The notes under the pieces: model-generated
Database searches by the model: none
Told to the model about the DNA's origin: nothing
The model's input: only the letters and a program-made list of their open reading frames with translations
Origin: Arthrobacter sp. 31Y
GTDB lineage: Bacteria; Actinomycetota; Actinomycetes; Actinomycetales; Micrococcaceae
Reading direction: 5' to 3'
NCBI RefSeq assembly: GCF_000526335.1
Contig: NZ_JAFW01000001.1
Coordinates: 3,844,001-3,908,000, forward strand
DNA length: 64,000 bases
Translations under genes and position numbers: made by a program
In this document: positions 16,130-24,053 of the stretch, piece by piece
Layout of the letters: every line of letters begins with the position of its first letter
Position numbering within the stretch: the first letter of the stretch is position 1

Positions 16130-17122
16130 GACATTGATGCCTTCTCGGCCGTACATGAGGACAAATGGTCGCGGCTTCATTTCCTGGCGCACAAGCGCAG
16201 GCTGACGGGTGCCGAGGCAGACGAACTTCTGCGCCTCTACCAGACGGCGTCCGGGCACCTTTCCCTGATCCGTTCCGTGGCACCGGAGACGGGATTGTCC
16301 TCATCCTTGTCCGCAGCGCTTGCTCAGGCGCGGACGCGGTTCACCGGGGCCCGCTCGAATTTCATGGAGGATCTGGCGCGGTTTTTCGTCATTTCACTTC
16401 CTGCAGCGTTTTACCGCATCCGTTGGCTGACCCTGTGGTGCGGGCTCGCCTTTGTCCTGGTGGCGGGTGCTTATGCTCTGTGGATTGGCACCTCACCGGA
16501 GGCATTGAGGGCGGTGGCCTCCAGCGACGCCAGAGTGCAGCAGTACGTGGAGGAAGACTTCATCGACTACTACTCCGAGAATCCGGCGGCTTCCTTCGCC
16601 GGAGCGGTGTGGACTAACAACGCTTGGATCTCCGCCCAGGCCGTGGCCTTCGGCGTCACGGGATTCTGGGTGCCCTACATCCTGTTCATGAACGCCCAGG
16701 GGCTGGGAATCGCGGCGGGGCTCTTCCTGGCGACCGGGAAGATGGACATTTTCTTCAGCTACATTCTTCCGCACGGACTCATGGAACTCACGGCCGTCTT
16801 CATAGCCTGTGCTGCAGGACTCAAGATTTTCTGGGCCATGGTGCGGCCGGGCCCGAGGACAAGGCTGCAGGCTGTGGCTGATGAAGGCCGTTCGCTGATC
16901 ACCATTGCCATGGGGTTGGTACTTGTCTTGCTCGTCTCCGGCATTGTGGAAGGCTTTGTCACGCCGAGCCCGCTCCCGGTGTGGGTCAAGATCACTATCG
17001 GTGCGTTGGTTTTGGCCAGCTACTGGGTGTACACCCTGGTCCTTGGAGGGAAAGCGGTCCGCGAGGGCGTCACGGGAGACTTGGACGCCAACGACGCCGG
17101 ATATCGCAGCATCGCAGCCTAG
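16127..17122 (+). CDS. Stage II sporulation protein M (SpoIIM) family membrane protein
   Basis: A 331-residue integral membrane protein of the SpoIIM/DUF95 family: a soluble helical N-terminus (residues 1-85), then about six transmembrane segments, with FVPYILFMNAQGLGIAAGLFLATGK-like sequence in the middle and ILPHGLMELTAVFIACAAGL near residues 218-237, the most conserved stretch of the family. In spore formers SpoIIM is part of an engulfment peptidoglycan hydrolase complex; in non-sporulating actinobacteria its role is unknown. It is divergent from the RDD gene and appears leaderless. Confidence 0.88.
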   Translation: MDIDAFSAVHEDKWSRLHFLAHKRRLTGAEADELLRLYQTASGHLSLIRSVAPETGLSSSLSAALAQARTRFTGARSNFMEDLARFFVISLPAAFYRIRWLTLWCGLAFVLVAGAYALWIGTSPEALRAVASSDARVQQYVEEDFIDYYSENPAASFAGAVWTNNAWISAQAVAFGVTGFWVPYILFMNAQGLGIAAGLFLATGKMDIFFSYILPHGLMELTAVFIACAAGLKIFWAMVRPGPRTRLQAVADEGRSLITIAMGLVLVLLVSGIVEGFVTPSPLPVWVKITIGALVLASYWVYTLVLGGKAVREGVTGDLDANDAGYRSIAA

Positions 17123-17261
17123 AGCTTACAGTTACGTTTCAATCTGGTCGCAGCCGGGGTGGCACCGCGTGTCTGTGTAATGCCGGGCGGTAGGCTCGAA
17201 TGCAGACAAGAGAGCCGGCAGCAAGCAATCGCCGGTGGATGCCTACGGAAGTGAACCCGCT

Positions 17262-18458
17262 GTGAGCGACAAGAGCCCAAAACCACAAGAACCGGACACG
17301 GACGTCCATGAGGACCCCAACGAACCGGCCTTCGACTGGATGAAGCCGAAATCGTCCGGTGGCACTACCGAAGCCACTCCTGCACCAAAGGCCGGAGCCA
17401 CGTCCGCGGCAGCAAAATCTTCAGCAACTCCCTCAACGGCAACGCCGGCCAACGGCCAGCCCGAGAGCCGCGCGGACCGCAAAGCTGCTGAGGCCGCCGA
17501 CACCGGAACTGAAACTCCGCTGTTCGCCGACACCCTTGCGGAGGCCTCCACCACCGAGGCGCCGTCCAGCACCAAGGGGCCGTCGCACTATTCGGAACCT
17601 TTGCCGACGTCGGCTCTTCAGATCCGTCCACCGGACGACGAAGTGGCGCGACGAAATGCAGAACGCGAGCAGGCAGCAAAAGTGAAGCCGATCGGCCCAC
17701 GGATTTTCCAGGTGCTGCTGGCTATTTTCTACCCCGTCATTCTCCTGGTGCTGGCCGTCCGGGCAGTGACCAGTCCGCTGTTCCTGTGGGTGGAGTACAA
17801 CCGTCCGGGTTTCCCCGGCGACGGATACGGCTTCAGTACTGACGACCGCATGACTTATGGTTCCTACGCTGTGGACTACCTCAGCAACTGGGCCGGTCCC
17901 CGCTTCCTTGGGGGCTTGGTCAACCAGGACGGGGAGAAACTCTTCACGGACAGCGAAGTCTCGCATATGGCCGATGTGAAGCTGGTCATCCTGTCCTCCT
18001 TCGGGGCAGGGCTCTTGCTCATCATCCTCAGCATCATCGCCATCCTGTATCTGCGTAAGCGAAGCAATGGCGGGATCCGGCGCGGTCTCTTTGCCGGTTC
18101 AATCGTCACGTTGGTCATCATCATTGGTCTCGCCGTCCTGGCGGCCCTGAGCTGGCAGCAGTTCTTCACGGAGTTCCACCGGATCTTCTTTGCCAATGGA
18201 ACGTGGACCTTCTCGCTGGAAGACACGCTCATCCGGCTCTTCCCGGGCCAGTTCTGGATTGATGCGGGCATCGTGATCGGCGCTCTTGTGTTCCTTGCAG
18301 CGACGCTGACGTTCATCTTCACGTGGCCCACCAAGCGGCGTCGTGGCCTTGCGGACAAGCAGGAGGCAGCGGACGACGCTGAAACTTCCGCGCAGAAGGC
18401 CGACGACGAGTCCGAACCGGCTGACATCCGCCAAGAGTCGGCGGAATCCCAGCGGTAG
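17262..18458 (+). CDS. TIGR01906 family integral membrane protein
   Basis: About 398 residues. The first ~140 residues are disordered, rich in Pro, Thr, Ala and acidic residues. The TIGR01906 core follows: transmembrane helices near residues 148-172, 243-268, 280-305 and 333-357, with an extracytoplasmic loop containing GFPGDGYGFSTDDRMTYG between the first two. The C-terminus is again charged and disordered. The function of the family is unknown. GTG 17262 (MSDKSPK...) is preferred over GTG 17235 because GGAAG lies upstream, but the choice is uncertain. Confidence 0.75.
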   Translation: MSDKSPKPQEPDTDVHEDPNEPAFDWMKPKSSGGTTEATPAPKAGATSAAAKSSATPSTATPANGQPESRADRKAAEAADTGTETPLFADTLAEASTTEAPSSTKGPSHYSEPLPTSALQIRPPDDEVARRNAEREQAAKVKPIGPRIFQVLLAIFYPVILLVLAVRAVTSPLFLWVEYNRPGFPGDGYGFSTDDRMTYGSYAVDYLSNWAGPRFLGGLVNQDGEKLFTDSEVSHMADVKLVILSSFGAGLLLIILSIIAILYLRKRSNGGIRRGLFAGSIVTLVIIIGLAVLAALSWQQFFTEFHRIFFANGTWTFSLEDTLIRLFPGQFWIDAGIVIGALVFLAATLTFIFTWPTKRRRGLADKQEAADDAETSAQKADDESEPADIRQESAESQR

Positions 18459-18477
18459 AGCGCCGGCGGATGGACAC

Positions 18478-18498
18478 GAAGCCAATTAGCTTGGCTTC
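18478..18498. terminator. Hairpin between convergent genes
   Basis: GAAGCCAA (18478-18485) pairs perfectly with TTGGCTTC (18491-18498) around a five-base loop. It lies between the end of TIGR01906 and the end of the small membrane-protein gene on the other strand, so it could terminate both. No T-run follows. Confidence 0.5.
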
Positions 18499-18577
18499 GG
18501 GGTCACCGAGCCTCCGCGAAGGCCATTCTGAACCTAAAGTGGCGAAGGCTGAATCCTGGTGAGTAGGTTCTCCTCTT

Positions 18578-19048
18578 TCAGTGGTTTGATTGGGTCAGAA
18601 CATCGATGAACTGATCAGGGTGGTCGGTGCTGGCGAGGACGGTCTTGCCGTTTTTCATTTCGATATTGATCTCGGGACCGCCGACGAGGTAAGCCACCAT
18701 GCCGGGCCCCATGTATCGAAATCCGTAGCCGCTGGGACCTGCCGCGTTGTCGGTGGTCACCGTTGCGATGTCATCCCTGGGCAATGTCCGTTTGAAGATG
18801 TCGCAGAAGGCGATCATGACGTTGTGCTGGTCGACCTTGACGGTGACTGTCATTAACGCGATGAATGAACCAGCTGTGGTGGTGACCAGCGGTACGAAGA
18901 GCACCTCGGGCGTGTTCTTCAGGATGGCCAGAACGAACAGCACAGGGCCGAGCGCAACCATCGCATAACCCACAATCCGCGGTACCAAGGTAGCCCGGAC
19001 ACGTGAATAGTAAAGCGCCGGTGTTGGTAGGCCTGATGGTGTTGCCAT
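18578..19048 (-). CDS. Small two-helix membrane protein of unknown function
   Basis: A 156-residue protein with transmembrane segments at ~22-43 and ~48-70, followed by a soluble C-terminal domain of about 85 residues. The domain alternates beta-strand-like segments (VTVKVDQHNVMIAFCDIFKRTLPRDDIATVTT, in part) and resembles small bacterial PH-like domains. I do not recognise the family with certainty. ATG 19048 has GGGGGAAC upstream. The upstream region holds four TAGGTG repeats at 21-22-base intervals, suggesting specific regulation. It may be membrane-associated stress or envelope machinery, but nothing in the sequence proves this. Confidence 0.7.
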   Translation of the reverse strand: MATPSGLPTPALYYSRVRATLVPRIVGYAMVALGPVLFVLAILKNTPEVLFVPLVTTTAGSFIALMTVTVKVDQHNVMIAFCDIFKRTLPRDDIATVTTDNAAGPSGYGFRYMGPGMVAYLVGGPEINIEMKNGKTVLASTDHPDQFIDVLTQSNH

Positions 19049-19127
19049 GAGTTCCCCCTTGAACGTGTGGTTCGTGAGGGCAACGCTACGGGCCGCACAC
19101 GGACCCCTAGATAAGGGAACAGCGAAT

Positions 19128-19198
19128 TAGGTGGCGATATGGACCTAATTAGGTGCTGAATTGATAGGGCTAGGTGGTGCTTTAGGGCGGCGTAGGTG
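19128..19198. promoter_or_regulatory. Four phased TAGGTG direct repeats with ACCTAATTAGGT palindrome
   Basis: TAGGTG begins at 19128, 19150, 19171 and 19193, that is at intervals of 22, 21 and 22 bases, about two helical turns. The first two copies extend to AATTAGGTG, and the second forms the 12-base palindrome ACCTAATTAGGT (19143-19154). The array lies 80-150 bases upstream of the small membrane-protein gene (18578-19048, minus strand) and directly after the stop of the acyl-CoA ligase gene. Confidence 0.55.
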
Positions 19199-19204
19199 GA
19201 GCCG

Positions 19205-21037
19205 CTACTTCTCGTACAGCTTTTCCACTGCCGCTGAGAAGTCGCTGAGCACCGCGGCCCGCTTCAGTTTCAGCGACGGCGTCAGGTGCCCGGACTCGAC
19301 GCTGAGCTCGGCCGTGATGAATGCGAACTTCTTGATGGACTCAGCAGCTGAGACGAGCTTGTTGGCCTCGTCCACTGCAGACTGAACGGCCGCCTTCACC
19401 CGGTCATCGGCCGCGGCTTCCTCGGGGGAGAGGACCCCCACCTTGTTCTCGGCGCACCAGTCCGCGAGCCCGTCGGGGTCCAATCCAAGCAGTGCGGCGA
19501 CGAACGGCCGGCCATCGCCCACAACCACTGCCTGACCCACCAAGGGGTGTTCGCGCAGTTTCTCCTCCAAAGGAGCCGGCGCCACATTCTTGCCACCGGC
19601 CGTCACCAGGAGGTCCTTCTTGCGGCCGGTGATGGTCAGGAAGCCGTCGGCGTCGAGTTCGCCCAGATCTCCGGTGCGGAAGAAGCCGTCAACGAAGGCA
19701 GCCTGGGTGGCTTCGTCATCGTTGTGGTAACCGTTGAAGACGCCAATGCCCTTGACCAGCACTTCCCCGTCCTGGGCCACCCTGATGGTGGTTCCCGGCA
19801 GGGGAATCCCCACCGTGCCGATCCGGGACATGCTGGGCGTATTGACGGTGCAGGGCGCAGTGGTCTCCGTCAGCCCATAGCCCTCAAGAACCGGAACGCC
19901 AGCTCCATGGAAGAAATGGTTGTCCCGGAGGCTGAGGGGACTGGCGCCGGAAACCGTGTAGCCTACGTCGCCGCCGAACAGCTCCCTGACCTTGGGGTAG
20001 AGGAGCTTGTTGAACGTGGAATGTTTCATGCTCAGAAGCCAGCCCGGACCCGCGCCCTTGCCGCGGGCGGCGAGGGCCACCGCCGTCGAATATTGCACCG
20101 CGGTGGCCGAAGCTGCCGTGAAGAGGGCGGACTTACCGCTCATGGCCGCCTTGTGGTTGGCCCCGGCGTAGACCTTCTCGAAAATCCGGGGCACCGCGAG
20201 CAGGAAAGTGGGCTTGAAGGATCCCAGATCTGCCATCAGTCCACTGGCACCGGCACTGTGCCCCAGGGTGATGCCCGCAGTCAGGCAAACAACCTGGACC
20301 GCCCTGGCGAGGACGTGGGCCAAGGGCAGGAACATCAGCGTCCGCGCGCCTTGCTGCATCAGGAGCTCGGGGAGGAACGGGATGACGTTCCGCGCCACGA
20401 GGACAAAATTGCCGTGGGTGATTTCGCAACCCTTGGGCTTGCCGGTTGTTCCGGAGGTGTAGACGATTGAGGCGACGCTGGCCAGGTTCGCTGCGCTGCG
20501 CTGGCGCTCCAGTTCGTTGTCCATGACGCCGATCCCGACGGCGGAGACGCTGGTCAGGTTGGGTGCGTCGCCGTCGTGCTCCATCCGGATGATGGTCACG
20601 GGGTCCTCGCCCAGAACGGCAGAGTTCTCCACCAGCGCATGGACGAGATCAGCTTTGCCCGAGTCCTCCACAAAGATGCGTCGGGCTCCCGAATCGGCGA
20701 GGATCCATTCGATCTGGCTTGCCGACGACGTCTCATAAATGGGGACGGTGACCCCGCCGGCCATCCAGATGGCGAAGTCCACCAGCGTCCATTCAAAGCT
20801 TGAGCGAGACAAAACAGCCGCAGGATCACCAGGGTTGAGCCCACCTGCGATCAGGCCTTTGGCCAGGGCCGTGACATCGGCAAGGAACCTCGCCGCGGAG
20901 ACGTTCAGCCAACCGTTCGCCGTCTGTTGCGCATAAAGGTTACCGAACGGATCTTTGTGGCAGCGTTCCAGGAGGAGATCCGTCACGTTGGTGTTCGGGT
21001 CCGCCTCGACCAGAAGTTCCGTGCTTGCTTCCCTCAC
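19205..21037 (-). CDS. Long-chain fatty acid--CoA ligase (AMP-dependent, FadD15-like)
   Basis: Activates fatty acids to acyl-CoA with ATP. The 610-residue protein contains the AMP-binding motif YTSGTTGKPKGCEITHGN near residue 190, the VLEGYGLTETTAPCTVN substrate/adenine region near residue 385, FRTGDLGELDADGFLTITGRKKD (hinge, adenosine binding) near residue 470, and a C-terminal helix-rich domain in place of the classical lysine motif. This pattern is that of the long-chain acyl-CoA synthetase group (FadD15/FACS). The GTG start at 21037 has AGGAGGAGT upstream and begins 13 bases after the mannosyltransferase stop, so the two are likely co-transcribed. Substrate chain length cannot be read from the sequence. 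Confidence 0.92.
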   Translation of the reverse strand: MREASTELLVEADPNTNVTDLLLERCHKDPFGNLYAQQTANGWLNVSAARFLADVTALAKGLIAGGLNPGDPAAVLSRSSFEWTLVDFAIWMAGGVTVPIYETSSASQIEWILADSGARRIFVEDSGKADLVHALVENSAVLGEDPVTIIRMEHDGDAPNLTSVSAVGIGVMDNELERQRSAANLASVASIVYTSGTTGKPKGCEITHGNFVLVARNVIPFLPELLMQQGARTLMFLPLAHVLARAVQVVCLTAGITLGHSAGASGLMADLGSFKPTFLLAVPRIFEKVYAGANHKAAMSGKSALFTAASATAVQYSTAVALAARGKGAGPGWLLSMKHSTFNKLLYPKVRELFGGDVGYTVSGASPLSLRDNHFFHGAGVPVLEGYGLTETTAPCTVNTPSMSRIGTVGIPLPGTTIRVAQDGEVLVKGIGVFNGYHNDDEATQAAFVDGFFRTGDLGELDADGFLTITGRKKDLLVTAGGKNVAPAPLEEKLREHPLVGQAVVVGDGRPFVAALLGLDPDGLADWCAENKVGVLSPEEAAADDRVKAAVQSAVDEANKLVSAAESIKKFAFITAELSVESGHLTPSLKLKRAAVLSDFSAAVEKLYEK

Positions 21038-21050
21038 TGTTTGACTCCTC

Positions 21051-22889
21051 CTAGATCCACGATGGCATCCACATTCTCATCCGCCACTCCTGGTAGCTGA
21101 TGACCTCCGCAGTGAGCACCGGATAGAAGAACGCGGTTGCCAGCACGGCCAACACCAGGACGAGCGCCACTACGTAGAAGCCGGATCTTCGCCGCCAGAC
21201 GGGGTCGCTGCTGCGTCCCAGGACCAACCCCAGCACATACGTCAGGCCCAGAACCAGGAACGGTTCGAAGGACACGGCGTAAAAGATGAACATGGTGCGT
21301 TCCGGGTACATGAACCACGGAAGGTATCCGGCCGCCACTCCCGCAAGGATGGCACCGGCACGCCAGTCGCGGCGGCCGGCCCACCAGAACAACAGGATCA
21401 CCAGGGCGATGGTTCCGCCCCACCAGACCACCGGATTTCCCACCGGCAGGATGGCCGAGGAACACGTCTCGACCACGCAGCCGGGAGTGCCCTGTTTGGG
21501 GGTTTGGTAGAAGAACGAGGTAGGACGGCCCATGATGAGCCATGTCCAGGGGCTGGACTCATACGGATGATCTGAGCTGAGCCCCTGATGGAATTTGTAC
21601 GCTTCAAGGTGGTAATGCGCCAGGGAGCGTACGGAGTTGGGCAGCCAATCCCAGCCCGGGGCAGGGTTGGTGGCAGCCCATTGCCGGTAATAGGCGTCCT
21701 TCGAAAGGAACCAGCCCGTCCACGTGGCCACGTAAGTGACGGCAGCGATCGGAATGATGGTCACAAACGCGGGCAGGCCGTCCTTGATGATGCCTGCGCT
21801 GAACCAGCTCCGGATGCCCGCAATGCGCCGGGCACTCAGGTCCCACAGCACAGTCATGATCCCGAACGCAGCCACGAAGAACAGTGCCGACCATTTGGTC
21901 CCCACAGCGAGGCCGAGGCAAACACCTGCAGCCAGACGCCACCACCGCATGCCCAGCCAGGGACCGGCCACCAGTTGGGTGGGTGTGGGGCGGCCTCCCG
22001 GCGAAGCAGCCGCCTGCGCGGCGAGGCGGGAAGCCAGACGACGGCGGCCGTCGTCGCGGTCCATGAGTAAGGCGCCGAAAGCGGCCAGAATCCACAGGGC
22101 CAGGAAGACGTCCAGCAGGGATGTCCGGGAGAGCACCAGGTGATGGCCGTCGATGGCCAGCAGGAGACCGGCAACAGCCCCGAGGGTGTGCGAGCGGAAC
22201 AGCTTCAGTGCGATGAGCGAAACGAGGAAGACCGTCAGCGTGCCTGCCAAGGCTGCGCTGAACCGCCAGCCGAAGGGGTTGTCTCCGCCGAACAGCCACA
22301 TTCCGAACGCAATCATCCATTTGCCCACCGGCGGATGGACAACGTATTCGGGAGTGTTGAGAAGTACATCCGGGTTGCCGGCGATGAAGGAGTCGTTGGC
22401 ATTGGCCGGCCAGCTGCGTTCGTAGCCGCTCACCACATAGGAGTAGGCGTCCTTGACGTAGTAGGTTTCGTCGAAAACCAGGCTGTGCGGAGCATCAAGC
22501 CGGAAGAAGCGGAGGATGCCGCCCAGGATTGCCGTGAGGGTGGGGATCAGCCAGAACCACAAGCGCAAGGACGCCGGATAGTCCCGCCAGCTTTGGACAG
22601 TGCCAATCAGACGTTCCTTCAACGCCTGGGCAGTGTAGGCCTCTAACGGCCGTGCGATCCAACGGTGCCCTTCCAGACCGCGGCCTGGCAAAATCCGAGC
22701 GGCCAAACCGCCGTAGGGCAAGTCACGGCCAGGCAGGGGTTCCTTTGTACGGGCCCGCGAGGTGTCTGCGGGTTTCGGTGTGTCCGATTGCCCGCTGCCC
22801 TCCGCCACCGTGGTGTCTCCAGGTTCCGGGCTCGCTGGGGACGCTGCCGGGGATCCGGAAGCGGTGGCAGGAACGGGCGACTGGTTCAC
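21051..22889 (-). CDS. pmt: Dolichyl-phosphate-mannose--protein mannosyltransferase (PMT, GT39)
   Basis: Transfers mannose from polyprenyl-phosphate-mannose to secreted proteins at the membrane (protein O-mannosylation). The 612-residue protein has a proline/serine-rich N-terminal tail (~1-75) and around ten transmembrane segments. The first extracytoplasmic loop carries VFDETYYVKDAYSY with the catalytic DE pair near residue 140, and YVVHPPVGKWMIAFG follows. This matches GT39 enzymes such as mycobacterial Rv1002c, which is also divergent from rsmI. The GTG start at 22889 follows TAGCAT by six bases, indicating a leaderless transcript continuing into the acyl-CoA ligase gene. Confidence 0.94.
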   Translation of the reverse strand: MNQSPVPATASGSPAASPASPEPGDTTVAEGSGQSDTPKPADTSRARTKEPLPGRDLPYGGLAARILPGRGLEGHRWIARPLEAYTAQALKERLIGTVQSWRDYPASLRLWFWLIPTLTAILGGILRFFRLDAPHSLVFDETYYVKDAYSYVVSGYERSWPANANDSFIAGNPDVLLNTPEYVVHPPVGKWMIAFGMWLFGGDNPFGWRFSAALAGTLTVFLVSLIALKLFRSHTLGAVAGLLLAIDGHHLVLSRTSLLDVFLALWILAAFGALLMDRDDGRRRLASRLAAQAAASPGGRPTPTQLVAGPWLGMRWWRLAAGVCLGLAVGTKWSALFFVAAFGIMTVLWDLSARRIAGIRSWFSAGIIKDGLPAFVTIIPIAAVTYVATWTGWFLSKDAYYRQWAATNPAPGWDWLPNSVRSLAHYHLEAYKFHQGLSSDHPYESSPWTWLIMGRPTSFFYQTPKQGTPGCVVETCSSAILPVGNPVVWWGGTIALVILLFWWAGRRDWRAGAILAGVAAGYLPWFMYPERTMFIFYAVSFEPFLVLGLTYVLGLVLGRSSDPVWRRRSGFYVVALVLVLAVLATAFFYPVLTAEVISYQEWRMRMWMPSWI

Positions 22890-22901
22890 CCGCCCATGCT
22901 A
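22887..22901 (-). promoter_or_regulatory. Probable leaderless promoter of pmt (TAGCAT-N6-GTG)
   Basis: On the minus strand TAGCAT (22901-22896) is followed by GGGCGG and the GTG start at 22889. It lies back to back with the rsmI promoter; the two -10 hexamers are 62 bases apart. Confidence 0.55.
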
Positions 22902-22963
22902 CCTTTCCATCCTTGTTGTATCCCTGAACCCCGCGGCTGCATCCTTGAAACCCCGCGCGGTAT

Positions 22964-22978
22964 TAGGCTTGGCAGGTG
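22964..22978 (+). promoter_or_regulatory. Probable leaderless promoter of rsmI (TAGGCT-N6-GTG)
   Basis: TAGGCT (22964-22969) is followed by six bases and the GTG start at 22976. There is no ribosome-binding site. A TTGAAA at 22945-22950 is too close (13 bases) for a standard -35. Confidence 0.55.
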
Positions 22979-23893
22979 GACGAACAACGCGGCACCCCTG
23001 ACGAAGCTCCCTCCGACGACTACCTGGAAGAGGAAGCTTCTGCTCCAGAGGCAACCCCCGGCGTCGGCAGGATCGTTCTTGCGGCGACACCTATCGGCAA
23101 CGTCGGCGACGCTTCCGCGCGTTTGATTGAACTCCTTGGCACCTCTGACATCGTGGCCGCGGAGGACACCCGGCGTCTGCACCGGCTGGTAACTGCCCTT
23201 GGCGTCGAAGTCACTGGACGCGTCATCAGCTATCACGAGCACAATGAGGTAGCCAAGACCGGTGAACTGCTGGACCACGTCCGCGCCGGCAAGACCATCT
23301 TGATGGTCAGCGACGCCGGAATGCCGGCAGTTTCGGACCCCGGTTTCCGCTTGGTGGAGGGTGCGGTTGCTGCCGGCCTGACAGTCACTGCGGTTCCCGG
23401 CCCCTCCGCGGTGCTCACGGCGCTGGCACTGTCCGGACTGCCTACGGACCGCTTCTGCTTTGAAGGATTCCTGCCGCGAAAGTCGGGGGATCGGAATTCA
23501 CGCTTGGCAGACCTGGCCGGCGAACGCCGCACCATGGTCTTTTTCGAGGCCCCGCACAGGCTCGAAGTGATGTTGCGGGCGCTGCATGAGCGCTTCGGGG
23601 CCGAGCGCCGCGTGGCGGTCTGCCGTGAGTTGACCAAAACCTACGAAGAAGTCATCCGGGGCACCCTGCGTGAACTGCTGGAGTGGGCAGAGAACAATGA
23701 GGTCCGTGGAGAGATAGCGGTGGTAGTGGGCGGTGCACCCGAACAGGAACCCGGGAAGCCTGAAGACCACGTCGCGGCGGTCAATGAGCTCATTTCCCAA
23801 GGCATCCGATTGAAGGAGGCCGTGGCAGCAGTGGCCGAGGAGGCCCGAGTCAGTAAGCGCGAGCTCTACTCGGCGGTGCTCGCAGCGCGCTGA
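22976..23893 (+). CDS. rsmI: 16S rRNA (cytidine(1402)-2'-O)-methyltransferase RsmI
   Basis: Methylates the ribose of C1402 in the decoding centre of 16S rRNA using SAM. After an acidic N-terminus (residues 1-27) the SAM-dependent tetrapyrrole-methylase fold begins with GRIVLAATPIGNVGDAS. Diagnostic segments follow: AAEDTRRLHRLV, ISYHEHNE, MVSDAGMPAVSDPGFRLV, AVPGPSAVLTALALSGLP, FFEAPHR and CRELTKTYEE. The length (305) is normal for an actinobacterial RsmI with its N-terminal extension. It is divergent from pmt, the order seen in mycobacteria (Rv1002c-Rv1003). Confidence 0.96.
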   Translation: MDEQRGTPDEAPSDDYLEEEASAPEATPGVGRIVLAATPIGNVGDASARLIELLGTSDIVAAEDTRRLHRLVTALGVEVTGRVISYHEHNEVAKTGELLDHVRAGKTILMVSDAGMPAVSDPGFRLVEGAVAAGLTVTAVPGPSAVLTALALSGLPTDRFCFEGFLPRKSGDRNSRLADLAGERRTMVFFEAPHRLEVMLRALHERFGAERRVAVCRELTKTYEEVIRGTLRELLEWAENNEVRGEIAVVVGGAPEQEPGKPEDHVAAVNELISQGIRLKEAVAAVAEEARVSKRELYSAVLAAR

Positions 23894-24053
23894 CCCACGC
23901 TGTGCACTTGCACAAATAGGCGGCCATGAGGCAGTGCGTGAAGGCGTAGACACTGCTTCTCGCGGGGCAGTACCGTGGCAGTAATTCAAGCCACTTCCGG
24001 CAACGAACCCCAGTGGTGCAATTCTCCAATGCACCCAAGACGAAGGAGTCGCC

